Shown: positions 50,101-63,059 of the stretch, one piece after another
Layout of the letters: each line of letters starts with the position of its first letter
How positions within the stretch are numbered: the first letter of the stretch is position 1
Source of the DNA: Sternotherus odoratus
Lineage: Eukaryota; Chordata; Testudines; Kinosternidae
Reading direction: 5' to 3'
NCBI GenBank assembly: GCA_032164245.1
Contig: JAVMKO010000002.1
Coordinates: forward strand, 182,658,920-182,722,919
Length of the DNA: 64,000 bases
The notes under the pieces: generated by a model
The model's input: only the letters and a program-made list of their open reading frames with translations
Told to the model about the DNA's origin: nothing
Databases searched by the model: none
Program-made: the position numbers and the translations under genes

Positions 50101-53100
50101 GCCCAATGTGAATCAGTTTAAACAAATTATAAATTAAATAACTAAACTGTCAAAAAGTCAAGTCAATGAGTGCTCTCTCAAAATACCAAAATTAACCTCA
50201 ACCACTTAGGCCACCTCCCTCAAACAAAGATGAATACAAGAAGATAAAGCTTGCAGAGTGCCTTGAAAACAAAAAACAATGGGCTTTTTGGACCAACAGG
50301 AAAAATAAATTCCAGGATTCAAGTGCTCCTCGCAAATGACAACTTCCTAATTCTAATCCCTCAATTTTCAAATTCGGGGATCACTGATAATATAATTAAG
50401 AGCAAGGCTTCTAAATATCCATTTGTAATATATGCCTATAATATATTGTATATTCATATTTTTTCTAGATTGTTGGTCTATCTATATGCACACACAAAAT
50501 AATTATCAGATTGATTTATCAGGAACAGTATTGAACCTTCGGTTGTACCAGGAGGAAACAGTACCCTGAGGCTGCTACTTAAATACTTCCCACTGCCAGT
50601 CCCTTTTATTCAGCCAACATGAAAATTTTCTACTCTAAACCTCGAATATATTGTGGTCAATATATAATCATATGTGGATAACAGAGAAATCCCTGCCTAT
50701 AATTTGTACGAGTAAATTGTTGCAATTTCAAATTAAGTTTAGTTGAATGATTCACATCTCTAAGCCCTTTGGAAGTAATGGATGGAAATAATATTTAAAA
50801 GGTAAAAGCCAGAACGTGTTTTATAGCAAGATGTTGATTGAAATTGTTATGTACATTTCCTTTTGTTCTCTATAATTAAAACTTTAAATCACACCAAAAA
50901 AATCTGCATTAGTACAGGGATGCAGCCACAAAGCATCAACTGCAGGAATAGAGCTTTTTTTACATAGTAAGCTTTTAGGAGCAGGGACATTGTCTTCATC
51001 TGTTTTTTTTAAAAATGATATTTGTGGCACTTTAGGGTTAATATACAATCAGCACATTTTCGTTTGAGTTTTTGTTTTTCTCACAAAAAAAAAGCAATGT
51101 TGTTTTGGGGGATCTAATCTCTGAAGTGGAGAAATTTGTCTTTGATATTAAGTCAGTGCCAGCTTGTGTCTTTATTTTAGCTGGAGAAATTCATTTCACG
51201 ATCTTATAGATGGTGCCTCAACTGTAAATAGGTTCCTATCACTTTCTGGCAGACAACAGTGTATAATTTGACTTGTCAATGTGTAGTTTATATGGCAGAA
51301 ACAGTGTCACACCCTAATGCAAAAAAGGCATGAGCTGCTTACAAAATGGCAAGAGTCTATACAAACATCTGCAAAAGCATCTACTACTCTATGAGCTCAA
51401 ATAAGCTGTCTCTCCAGATGACTTCAAGATCAAACTCTAGAATAGCACATATTACGGTTAAAGGTGAACTGCACTGCTAAACTGAAAATGGAGTTAAGCC
51501 TAGAAATATATACTGAATACCTCCATAAACCAGACTGTAGGGAACAGTCAGCACAGAATCTACTTTGAATTACATCATCCATCTGTGAAATCCTCTAGCT
51601 TTTATGGTTTCCCAGGGAGAGAGTGCTTCACTCTCTGACATCACCAAAACCCTTAGGCCCTGGTTTAATTCCATTGTCATTTTAATTTTACAGCTCAGCC
51701 TGAAAAAGACACACCCAAAGTCTAGTCTGAAAATTCCAGCTAATTAACTGGTGCATCACTTCTCACTATACAGTAAATCCCAAAAGATCCCAGCACACTT
51801 TACAATTATATAAATTAAGTATCTAAAAAATGGGGATGAAGAGCAGTAACTAACCCACACATTGAGCAATGCACAACCATAAGAGGAGAGGAAAGTTTGG
51901 GCCAAAGACACCTGGCAAGAGGCTACTCTTGTGAAAAGGACAAGATCTTTTCATGTCCATGCAAAATACATCGGTCATTGGTCAATAATGGCTCATCTGG
52001 AAAAATCCCATATGGTACTGCACTAAAATTATCTACCATGGACGGCTGAAGATCAAACCAAGCCAGAACTTGAACTGGGGAATTCAGAGATGTTTCAGAA
52101 CTACTGAAGTAGAAAACAGGCAGCACAACTACACTGTAATATTACTACGTTGTAGTAACTGAGGTCAGGTTTAAACTTCAGGTTATATACAGCCTAGAAA
52201 TAGTGAGGGAGAAAATTCATCTCATGCATTTGTAGATCCACTGACCCTGTCCCCAGATCTCTGCATCCTGCCTTTTGCTGTCCCCAGTGTAACCTTCACA
52301 ATAGGGGAGATAGTCCCTGCAGAGCACAGTTCAGTATGGTGTAAGTGATATTGGACCCCATTTCCAGGCTTGTGTTCCTCGCTCTGCACAGAGGGACTTT
52401 ACCAGCTGAGCTGCATTCACCAGGGAAATGTGCTCTTCTTTACTTGTTAAATTCCTTTTAAATAAAGGGAATATATCGGTTGCTTTGCTGGTTTTGCCTC
52501 ATTGCTGTATGTGTTCATTCACTGTCCATTCCATCACTTTTTCAATGAGCAAGAAGGAAGGAGGTGAGGATGATCAGCTCTCTGCAAATACAATATAAGG
52601 ACAAATACAATACAATACAAATACAAAGGACAAAGCAGTGCAGGATACTTTTCTAATACACAGACTGCAGTGCTAAAGATTTTCCTGACTGGAAAATTGC
52701 AGAAATGCACAGACTCCCATCTGACTCAGATACTGGCACCCAACTGTAAAGGACTGATTGAGGATGCCAGGGAGAAAAGAGAGTAGTAATGGGGCCAGGA
52801 GGGCTTACAGGACACTTAACAAAGAGAGGAGGGGATATGAAGAGACTGAATGAAAGCGCTTGACAGTCAAGAGATACTGTAGAACGTAAGAAGATCTACT
52901 GGTTGAAATGCTTAGGCACATTGCCCAGAGAGAATATGGATGAATAAACCAGTTAAAAGGAAATTAAGAATATATCTCCTAATCTGCAGAGAAGATGCAG
53001 GAAAAGGCAATGTTGAAGATGTATACAGGGGAGGAGTTGTGTAAGGCTGTGAAGGCAAGGAGGAGAAATTTAAGCTTGATGCAATGGGGAACTAGTCATA
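47153..53100. other. Intronic sequence, mostly unrecognised
   Basis: Near 49190-49290 a common amniote repeat fragment is visible (gcctgattcaccagcatg, tttacactggtga, agtcaggccc). A MIR-like trace lies near 51770-51850 and short CAAATA simple repeats at 52595-52625. No exon signature. Confidence 0.45.
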
Positions 53101-53104
53101 GATG

Positions 53105-53233
53105 CTCGAAGAGGTGCTAGGGGTGCTGCTGCACCCTTTGGCTTGAAGTGTTTTCTATCATATACAGGGCTTCCAGTTTGGTCAATGGTTCTCAGTATCC
53201 CCACTGTACAAATTGTTCCAGCACCCCTGGAGC
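53105..53233. mobile_element. Possible short MITE
   Basis: The left end (ggtgctaggggtgctg) and right end (ttccagcacccctgg) are inverted partners, and the interior matches a repeat I recall from turtle sequence. No target duplication was identified. Confidence 0.45.
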
Positions 53234-53309
53234 TAGATTCAAAGGGTCTGCCAGAAACAATGAGAGAGATTTCTAACTTCTGTTTTAAATTGTCTTAAAC
53301 ATATTGACA

Positions 53310-53650
53310 GGTTATACTGAGAAGCAACATGGTCCAGGAGAGAGTGCACTAGACAGATACTCAAGAAACCTGGGTTCTATTCCTGGTTCTGCCACTAACT
53401 TGTTCTGTGACCCAGGGCAAGTCACAGTGGCTCAGTGCTTTCCTTTCTTTGTGTTGCCTATATTAGACTGTAAGGTCTTTGAGACAGGGACTGTCTTATC
53501 TTAGATATTTATTATTTATTCATTTTATTATCATAGTGCTTTGGAGCCTTCGTTGTGTACCAAGATTCCATTGTTCCCAGTGCCTAAAACAGCAGGGCCC
53601 TGATCTCAGCTGGGGCCTCTAGGCACTACTGTAATAGAAATAATAAATAA
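53310..53650 (+). repeat. MIR-like SINE
   Basis: Good MIR order: gcaacatggtccaggagaga, cctgggttctattcctggtt (B-box zone), ctgccactaacttgttctgt, gacccagggcaagtcac core, and a tail cagggccctgatctcagctg followed by AATAAT repeats. Confidence 0.75.
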
Positions 53651-54173
53651 TCCAGAAACAGTAAATATTTATTGAGTTCTGTCAGGTATTAACTAATTAC
53701 TGCTATTTTCTTTTAAAGAGCTAATCCACCACTCCACGGATGATAAAAGAGCCTTTCAAATAATGGACTTAAAATCTATCTTTTCAGAACAATAATTCAT
53801 TGTGAACTCTTTTCTATGCTTTATGCAAATTGTTTGTATCCTTTTGGGATCAATTCTACATGCTTTAAAACAGTGTGTGTTAAATAAGCATTGGAAAGGC
53901 TCAGTTGCTGTACAATATAAAGAAGCATGGGGGGGATTTTCTATTTCTAAAGGTTTTGTTATGTGTATGCACACTCCAAACTCCCTCCAGAAGTCAGTAA
54001 TTAGAATATTGAACTAGGTGGGAGTCCATCATCCAAACTGCCTCCTAGTTTGAAATTGACACATTGATAATTACACTCTCTGATTTCTCAGCTATGTAAC
54101 TACCTTCCAGTAACTCCCATTCATACATTTATCTCTAATTTTCCTATAAGAAGGCACCAAATACCTTACTAAA
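53651..54173. other. Intronic sequence, no feature recognised
   Basis: No repeat or exon signature seen. Confidence 0.4.
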
Positions 54174-54179
54174 CTTGTG

Positions 54180-54224
54180 CAAAAGAGTAGGTGAGGTAAT
54201 ATCTTTTATTGGACCAGCTTTTCC

Positions 54225-54293
<69 letters not shown>

Positions 54294-54321
54294 AAAAGAA
54301 AGAAAGAGAGAAAGAAAGAAA

Positions 54322-54353
<32 letters not shown>

Positions 54354-54487
54354 AGAGCTCTGAGTTGCTCGAAAGCTTGTCTCTCTCCCGCCAACAGAGG
54401 TTTGTCCAATAAAAGATATTACCTCATTCACCTTGTCTCTCTAATATCCTAGGACCAACATGGCTACAACCACACTGTGTTGCTAAT
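54180..54487 (+). mobile_element. PLE-type terminus of a second family, with microsatellite
   Basis: Inverted arms aggtaatatcttttattgga (54194-54213) and tccaataaaagatattacct (54404-54423) flank a GAAA microsatellite. The right part continues with cattcaccttgtctctctaa and ends accaacatggctacaac, similar to the taacacagctacccc end of the other PLE family. A 6-bp cttgtg word flanks both sides (54174-54179, 54488-54493) but may be chance. Confidence 0.65.
54226..54354 (+). repeat. GAAA microsatellite
   Basis: About 128 bp of GAAA units with interruptions, in the loop of the PLE-type inverted arms. Confidence 0.95.
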
Positions 54488-54493
54488 CTTGTG

Positions 54494-55089
54494 ATATAGT
54501 GGTACACATTTTTAGAAATGGCTTCTTGTTTCAGGATTTCAGTTTTCTGGTACCCATCATTAGACAAATTTAGAGGTGTATAATTCAGAGGTTAATGAGC
54601 ACTCACAACTCCCTCTAAAACTCTTGAGTATCGGTTCTACAATATAAGTAATGCCATAAAGTGTATGACTCAAAATGCTATAAATAAACTGTTTTGCTGC
54701 TGATTTATTTCAATGAGTTTTGAACTCCAGTTCTCTCTGTACGCATCACTTTGGAATTGACGAGAATTTTGACATTAAACTGTTTGTACACCTGCTGTAG
54801 CTGGAATGAAAACATTAATTGATTTTCATAATTAAAAATTGCTTTCAGGGTTGTTGCCCAAACACTGACTTGAAGCAAAGACAGACATTTAAGAAAAAAA
54901 AGGCACTTGGTGTCATCATTTCTGTTGGCACTTCTATTTAAAGTTTAAAATGTTATCTGTTCTTTAAAGATAGCTTTGTGGTTGTCTCTGATGGGGCACC
55001 AGATCATCTTACAGAAGCTGCAATGAAGAGGAGAGGAGAAGTGGGGTCAGATAAACCTGCTTCGACCTGTGCCCACTCCATCCCCATTT
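54494..55089. other. Intronic sequence, no feature recognised
   Basis: No repeat or exon signature seen. Confidence 0.4.
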
Positions 55090-55215
55090 TAAAGGTATTC
55101 ATACAGCTACAGGTAGGAAGACAGTGTTTTCCAGGACATCAGGGAGCACACTGGAACTCAGGAAACCTTGATTCTAATCCTAACTCTGTGGACCTTGATC
55201 ATGCCACCTCACCTC
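55090..55215 (+). repeat. MIR-like SINE fragment
   Basis: actcaggaaaccttgattct, aatcctaactctgtgg and gccacctcacctctctg follow the MIR B-box to core order. Confidence 0.5.
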
Positions 55216-56909
55216 TCTGTTATGGGGTAGGACACTTATCCACTCTTTCATTACAAAAAGAATCATCTACAATTACAACAGCAAAAAGCTTAAGAACCAT
55301 AGTACTATCTGCTGTAACACTCAGTTTGTCTTCACTTGTTAAAGGAATGTGGTCTTTAAAATATAGTACTATGTTTCCTGGAAAGATTACTGTATTGTTC
55401 CTGAGTGAGACCTCACAACTAAATTACTCAATATTGATTAACATTTAGAAGAAAAAAACCATAGCACATCATTGTAATATCTAAGCACCTCTGGACCAAC
55501 TGAACCAAACTAGCACTACATTGCCTCAATTTCTACCTCATTCAGACCTCCATTTTATTCAATATTGTGTATAATAAAAATTAAAAGTATCAAGACAGAG
55601 ATCTGCATTTTCAAAAATGACCCTCAATACAGGGGGTCATAATTCATTGTCCCTGTACGTTCACTCCCACATTTAACTGGAAGTGCAAAATTGTGCCTGC
55701 AATATTGGAAGTTCAAATAAAACTCAGGACCAAAAGGTCATTATTATTAATAACAAATATTTATATAGTGTCATGTCTTACTTAGCATGTCCCATTACAG
55801 AGACCAGAAGAGATTTCAACTGAAGAAAAAGATTAACTCATAAAGCTAAGTATCGGTGGCTTAATGGCTATTTTACTTGACAGTGTTCCTGGATGGTCTA
55901 CATTTTTATTGATAGACACACGCTACATTGGTCAAGTAGGAACTCTATCCAGATCATTTCTGAGATTCACATAAGTTCAAATAACATTTTCACTGTTATT
56001 TTTTCATATATATATATATCTTTTTTGCTGCTGTAATACTTTGTTTCAGCTTGTCTGTCTAGGTATCTAGCTACTTAATATGCCTCTTAGTATCATAGTA
56101 TTCCACCCCTTCATAACCATTCATTTATCTTCACTACACCTCTTTAAAATAGGGGTGTATGATCATCCCCAGTTGGAGATGGAGAATGGAGTCACAGAGG
56201 CCTTGAGTTGGCCACTCTTATTGTGTTGAATAGTGACTTATTACTCAGTTCGTGCCATTGAGGTCAGTGGGTCTATATGCAGAGTAAGATACTACTCAGT
56301 TTGAGTAAGGATGGCAAAACCAAGCCCAGAGATATTAAATCTAGATTGTAAATTGCACTATGCTCCTACAAAATGGATTAAGGGGAGTAGAAACCCTTAC
56401 AATGTTGCATGGCTTACCAGGACCTTGAGGATCTGTGAAATAGGGATAAGCAGGCAAAGTATGTCTACTTACTTATTCTGCAGAGCAAGTGGGCTGAGAG
56501 TGTGCAGGAAAGGGTGAGAAATGGGTGGACCTTTGGCTTCATCTCCCTACTTGCTGCTCTGTACAAGGGTGTTTAAATTTAGAAAATAATATCCCTCCTG
56601 ACCCCAGAGCAAGGAGGAAGCAGGGCATGGACAGTAAGAACTGTCTGTCTCTGAGGCACTTTGTCTCCGCTACTCTTGGGATAGTGCAGCTGTAGCTGGT
56701 TAAGGCTCTGCCTAAAATCACAATCTATAGCCTTCCCAAGTTCACACGGAGCATTTGGTACAAAGGTAGGAACTGAATCAAAAGTCATGAGTCCCAGGCT
56801 AGCCCATGGTTCCTGCTTGGTCCGAAATCAGCCTGAAAGGCTATTGTCACAAGGTGTCCAGCTTAATTGTGCATGAGGCTTGAATAAATTATATATGTTT
56901 CATTGACCT
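55216..56909. other. Intronic sequence with minor repeats
   Basis: A TA run is at 56008-56020. A minus-strand MIR-like trace lies at about 56150-56215 (aggccttgagttggcc). No exon signature. Confidence 0.4.
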
Positions 56910-56910
56910 G

Positions 56911-56962
56911 ATCCAAATCCCAGAGAAATCATTAGAAAGACTCCCATAGACTTAAATGGGCT
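56911..56962. repeat. Short foldback repeat, cctgatccaa type
   Basis: It starts cctgatccaaatccc and has its inverted partner atgggctttgaa. Related copies are at 17348-17412 and 62655-62732. Confidence 0.5.
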
Positions 56963-59900
56963 TTGAATGCAATGCAAACAGCACACTTTGAAATTGCAGC
57001 ACAAACATGCAGAGTACATTTGCAAAATAAAAAAATCCTTGCAAGAAGCTTGTGCTCTTTCTAGCTGTCACTGCTGCAACATAAGCAACTGTCTATCTCA
57101 TCTTATTAGCAGATTTGTAAGAGTCTTGTTATAATTTCCATTTCCTACTCATGTCAAAACATGATTTCCCCTTGTTTATGCAGGGTTTCAATGCTCTATT
57201 TTATACAAGTCATGAAATGTATCCGGATTTGCCCCAAAGACCCCAGATAAGTAGCTCAACATCAGCTCACAAAAGAGCAAACCAGTTTAACTAGCCTTTT
57301 TCTGCAGGTTTTCTCAATCTGCTTTGCACCGGTTACAAAAAAAGTAAGGTCAGAACGATGACTTAACCTAGAATTTCTTGCAGGGATTTTAGCAGTGCCA
57401 TGTTTGGAAATGTTTCCTTGATCCCTATTATGTTGTTAGCCCAGCAGAGGGAAGAGACCGTTTAAAATATGTCACAGCAGGGGCTGTCTTAATATTAAGA
57501 GTATTAAATCACCAACGGCAGATGTGAAATGTCCCAGCTTTGTTGTACAGCTTGTGATCCTGATAGAGAATTGTTAAATTAAGCAACATGATTTTTTTTT
57601 ATTTTAGAAAAATATTATAAACATGAAAGGATCACCCTCATGCCTTGTAACACAAGCTGAGCTAAAACCTATGAACAGATCATAATGGCAGATTCTATAA
57701 TGAACAGCTCAGAAAAAAGGACTGCTTTGTTGTACATTTTTTTTAATTGGGTCATGGTAGGTCATTCCTAAATCCCCAGGCAATCAACAAGAACTATTTT
57801 TACAGTTAGATGCAAAGCAGCAATATGAATATTCAAATATGATCTAATTAATTTTCTAGAAAGCCAATGTCTCTGTCAGAGCAGAGATTATCATGTTATC
57901 CTTCAGATTTGAGAAAAATCAGAAAAACTCCAAATTGTAAGAAAAATATCAGACAGTTCATAGTCTTCATAAACTGTAAGAGGGAAAAAAATCTCTTTAA
58001 CTTTAAAAATCTCTTTAACTGAAACTCTGAGATAGTCTTCTGATGACTTTTCTCCCTAAAACTGATGCTATTTTAATCAGTACTATTCAGAGAGGCTTAG
58101 GGTCTATTCTGAAAAGTATTTAGGTTTCCGCCACAAATCCGTTTGGGTGTTTTTTTTGTCAAAAATGGGTATTTTGATCACTCATGCTGAACATCTGCAA
58201 ACTGAATTTATATATGTGATGATACTCAGACACAAACTCTGCAGAATAATGTGTATACATTACCACAGATGCCAATTTTTTCATTTGTTATTGCAGAAAG
58301 GGGAAATGCCAGTGCTGTCTATGACAACAAGCAATGTGGCTTCTAATCCTTAGCAATAAATGTACCTAGCATATGAGCACAAGTGGCACTCAGCCTGAAC
58401 ATCCATCACCATTTTGATAGTCTGAAGTGCATCTGGTCCCTTTGAGTATATTTACTGTGATTACCCAGTTCAAGTCTTTTCCCACTACTGTATGTGTCAT
58501 CAAATGACAGTAATGAAAATAACTGCAGCCATTATTATTGGTTTTAGGACTTTGCCATCTGTTGAGTATTAGCCTTTGCCATCCCCCAACTGGCGTTCTG
58601 TTGTGCCAAAACAGACACATAAGCACCACAATACTACACTTTTATAAATTTGTATGGCCCTTTTGTTCCCATGTATCTTAAGGAATTCCATCAATTAGTA
58701 TTACTAAAGCTCAGGCACTGGTAGTTAATAATGAATCAGAGTAGACAAAATAGATGTACATTTACATTTGAAAGCAGAAATCATGCCAAGCACTGAGAAC
58801 TAACACAAACTGGCCTGAAGGGATGGGGGAGGGATAATAAGATATTCACAATCACTTGGCATGCGCTTATAGGCCACAGGTTCAAATATAGCCCATAAGG
58901 GAGCAAATGTGTTAGAACTGAAAGAAAATTTGGTGGCATGTGAAAGGATTTGGTATCACCAATCCCAATTCCTAGTAGAAAGGCATTTCTATCACAAGAA
59001 ACACCACTTGGCACTAATTTGCACCGTTGTTAGGAATCTCTGGAACAAGATCATGGATTGTATTGGCGTGGTGTCCCTTGGGACAAAGAAACAAACTCAA
59101 TGTGTTCATAAAGTGATCTCTATTTTTAAAAAATCAACATTTGCTCACACTTACTGACAGTTTCTTGCCCGTGCTCTGGAGAAGGATGCAGGGGCTTGTT
59201 ATAATAGATGTCCCTGCACTTATATTAACACAAGGACTGCTCCCTCCAAGTACTTTCGTGGACATAAATCATCTCAAAAAGGTGAGGGAAGATAATGGTC
59301 CCAGAGTGTACGCCTACCCTGCACTACCCTACAGAGGGCACTGGGCATGCCAGGGTGGGACAGCAGGCTACACCATCCAAAGTTGTGGTACAAAATGTAC
59401 CACTGCATATTCATCCCAGGAGTTCAACCTAGGGGAGGGTGGCTCTTTGCCAACCCCAACAGTTAGGCCTGTGCCAAATTAATACCATCTAAGCCTTACC
59501 CATATCATGGCATCTGATATACCACAAATAATGGCTTTCCCAAGTAGGAGAAAATCACTGTGTCCAAGTGTGTAGTAATTGTTGGTAAATGTTGACTTCT
59601 AATGGTAACCACTAAGTATGATATGGTACATAAATACAAGTTAGAAAAATGTAAAGGAAAAGCACTGAACTGGGTAACTGAATTCCATAAGGAAACCCAA
59701 GCAAAGAAAAAGTGTAAAATACAATTAATAAATGAAAGACTAAAGCCTAAGTAACAAAAAGGCTCAAAATCCATTGCCAACAAGAAGATCTTTGGAGACC
59801 TTCAAAAGAGTCATTTTAGTGCCACAGCCATGTCCCGTTTTTGAATGAAATGTATCATATAGATCGTGTTTACTTTCAAGGGTTATTATTTGGAAAACTA

Positions 59901-60643
59901 TATGACAGTGCAGTTTCAGTCTATAAAGGCAAATTGGAAAGGTGACAATAATTCAATATATTGTCCTCAGCCAGGGAAGCTATCTTAAGCAAAGGGTTAT
60001 GGAAGTGAATTTGATTGAAGAATGAACACAGTCAGGTGTGAAGGAGATTCTTATGATATTTATAATGGCAAAAGATATCCTTTCTTATGTACCCCTGAAC
60101 AGTCAAGTGGATCACGAATATAAGCAACAAGAAAGTAACCACTTTGAATACAGACAATATTAACAACAGAAAATAAACACAATTCCTGAATCTCCACGTA
60201 AGTGGAGGCTTGATGCACACTCCCTTTCATGGCAAACTGGCTCCAGTAGCTTTGGTTCTTTGAATAAATTAATTAGAGCTGTTAGCGCTAAATTAGAATA
60301 AAAACCTGATAGTTTAGAATTCATAATCCTATCAAAATCCCAAAAAAGACTCAGCTTATTATCACGAGAATAAAAAAGTGAATAATGTGATGGTAGCACA
60401 TGGATGGTAAGCTTAATAAGTACTTATTGAATAAGTAATTGTGATAATATCCAACACTATCAAATAAATTAAACAAGAGATCTACACCAAAGGCTATCTT
60501 TTGAGTATGTGAAAGTTGACGTGCCAAGTAACATTGAGAAATTAATCAGGTAAGAGTTTTAAAAATGAAGAAACAGAATAAACCAAAGGAAAACATCTAA
60601 GTATGGGTAGCTGGCCATTCAGGGCCAATCATGTTACAGCTCT
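56963..60643. other. Intronic sequence, no gene recognised
   Basis: T runs at about 57592 and 58149. A less AT-rich stretch at 59140-59480 has an open frame of 113 codons with no family signature. Confidence 0.4.
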
Positions 60644-60651
60644 CAGCTATT

Positions 60652-60994
60652 CAGCAGTTCTTAACCAGGGGTCCAAGGCCTCCTTGGGGACCGTGAGCAG
60701 GTTTCAGGGGGGCCGCCACACAGGGATGACATTAGACTCATTGGACCCCAAGACAGAAAGCCAAGGTCACATTTTCCTGAGCCCCACCACTCGGGCCTGA
60801 AGCTGAAGCCTGAGTAGCTTAGCTTCACGGGGGGGCCCTGAGGCATGGGAACCCATGCAATTGCTCTACTTGCTACCCCCTCATGAAGGCTCTGGCTTTT
60901 ATATGCAAAAAAAACGTTGTGGCATAGGTGGACTGTGGAATGTTCATAGCATGCTGAGAGAGGTACTCCGAAATAAAAAGGTTGAGAAGCACTG
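60652..60994 (+). mobile_element. Charlie-type hAT non-autonomous element
   Basis: Ends cagcagttcttaacc (60652-60666) and ggttgagaagcactg (60980-60994) are inverted partners close to the canonical hAT-Charlie terminus. Flanks agctatt and agctaca are imperfect remnants of an 8-bp duplication. The GC-rich interior (gggggccgccacacagg) has no transposase. Confidence 0.82.
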
Positions 60995-61002
60995 AGCTAC
61001 AT

Positions 61003-62030
61003 TACATGTGCCATTTAGAATGACTGACATCCTGCAGGGCGCAGAACTATCTGCTGCCACCAGACAATCCCCCTGGACTAGAGGACTAGAGCTGCTTCAT
61101 CCCTTGGAGGCTGCAGCACACCTGGCTGTCTCCAGAGATGCCTGGTGCTGCAGCATGGAGACTGCTGGGAGCAGAGGGGGGAGGCACAGATCAAGGGAAT
61201 TCAGACCTCTGTGGGTCTAATTCAGGTTAGCCCACAGAGTCAAGACTATAAAGCTCTATCCACATGCTCTCTGCAGCCTCCTCTCAGATCTGTAAAGTAT
61301 GTAAGCTGCAGACAGCAGAAGGAGGATTCATTGAACAGGGAATACAGGCTTCTGTGGGGCCAATTCAGGGTTTTCTTTTTCATTTTTCTTCAGAATTCCC
61401 CAGCCAGTCATCCCTGCTAAAACAATTCCCTGGGACACTCTTCACTTCTGTGGTCCCAGCTTTTCACTTTGAAAATATGACTAACCTTCAGGAAGGGTAG
61501 GAGATGTGAATTTCCTATATCCAGCCCCAGCACTTATATTGACAACCAGAGTCTTGTCTGTTTACATTTTACTACTAGCGCAATGGAGCTCCGTTCTTGG
61601 TTGGTCCTTAGGCGCTACTATAATAAACATAATTACATTTTTAAAAATTTAAACAGAGAGAACAACCTAGGAAATCACCAAATCCAATGTACTGAATGAT
61701 CTTCAGTTACAGTCAGATGAAAAACATGCAGAGAGAAACTCAGAAACACTATTATGGAGACAGAGACGCATACGATACACACTTCACCAAAGCTCTGTGG
61801 GAAAGAGATTAAAACAGCAATCAGGCGAAGTGCTATATAATGCAGCTGCAATTATTTTCACATGAAAAATCATTCCTCCAGTTTTTTCCAGATTCTAAAT
61901 TGTGGACACAGAACTGAAGGGCACTTTTCAAATTAAGAACATTTAAATATTTTGCATTTTTAAAAAAAAGACAGGGAAAAAACCAAACTATAAGATTCTG
62001 CACAAAACGTCTTTATATCCTAAAGTAAAG
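61003..62030. other. Intronic sequence with a repeat tail
   Basis: At about 61575-61640 there is a diverged copy of the repeat tail also seen at 53590-53640 (agcgcaatggagctccg, ttaggcgctactataataaa). Otherwise unassigned. Confidence 0.45.
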
Positions 62031-62038
62031 ATGCAGAC

Positions 62039-62163
62039 CGGTGGTTCTCAACCTGTGGCCCATGGGCCACTTGTGGCCCAATAAGCATACAGCTGCTTCC
62101 CATGTGACATATAGGTAGAAAATTGGATGTGGCCCACAATGGTAAATAGATTGAGAGCCACTG
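62039..62163 (+). mobile_element. Short Charlie-type hAT MITE
   Basis: Ends cggtggttctcaacc (62039-62053) and gattgagagccactg (62149-62163) are inverted partners. The flanks atgcagac (62031-62038) and atgtagac (62164-62171) are an 8-bp duplication with one mismatch. The interior is ctgtggcccatgggccac. Confidence 0.88.
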
Positions 62164-62171
62164 ATGTAGAC

Positions 62172-62654
62172 AATAGGAAATGCTAGCAAAGCAAAAACAT
62201 GGTCCAGGCCATCCTCACTTACAGCAGCACAGCTGGAATGAGAACCTTGTTAGAGCTCTCTAGTGGAGGATATGAATGCAAAGAGTGAAGAACTGTCCAC
62301 TCAAATGGACAATCTGCAATTTGCTATGCTACCTAAGGATAGAAAATTAGACCAAACAGAAAATTAGACCAAATAGTGTACAAGGAAAAAAGCGTTAGCA
62401 ATCTGAGTCATTTTAGCCGTCCACAAACTGGAAAAGTAAAATACAGATTTTGGATTGAGCAGGAAAAAAATTACTAGTAATTCAATTAAAGACTTTGGGC
62501 CTGATTCTGGGTTCTAATACACTAGGCCCTGAAACGCTCCTATTCCTACTCCTGTACATTAGCCCATGAAATACTTAGAAACAGTCATCTGAGAATAATC
62601 TTGGCAACATTTGATCCAGCTACCCCAGTTGGTCACTGACATCAAGATTGGCCC
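62172..62654. other. Intronic sequence, no feature recognised
   Basis: A word cagaaaattagaccaaa is tandemly doubled near 62341-62375. Confidence 0.4.
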
Positions 62655-62732
62655 TTAGGCCCTCATCCAAAACTCCCTGAAGTCCCTGAAGAGATTTCTA
62701 TTGATCTTAATGGCCTTTGGATCAGGTCCTTA
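62655..62732. repeat. Short foldback repeat, cctgatccaa type
   Basis: The arms ccctcatccaaaactcc and ggcctttggatcaggtcc are inverted partners about 35 bp apart. Confidence 0.6.
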
Positions 62733-63059
62733 ATGTTTAATTGACATTGTAATATATGTTACCTTAATACATGTTAAAATCCTGTTTTAAAAAAAATTAA
62801 GAGAAACACTGAAGTGGGTGTAAATTCTTGGCTAAAGAATCAGATTCAATTTTTATGTCAATGGAATTACTGTAGTCTCTATCTCTTAGAAAGGTTACAA
62901 AAAATCCAAAACAAGCTGCACCACTATGGCACCCTATCGATATCTGTGATCAATACATTTACTTTCAATAAAGAAATAAGAAACTTAAATGACAGGTAAA
63001 ATCTGAAGATCAAATAATTATTAAAGCCAATTAGTCCTGGATCTTGACCAGAGCTCTGA

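Noticed and set aside
52330..52430. A tRNA gene suggested by an A-box-like word (cagctcagctggtaaag, minus strand)
   Set aside because: No matching B box, anticodon stem or acceptor pairing could be found nearby.
54144..54431. Frames encoding KKERKKER or FLSFFLSF repeats
   Set aside because: These are translations of the GAAA microsatellite.
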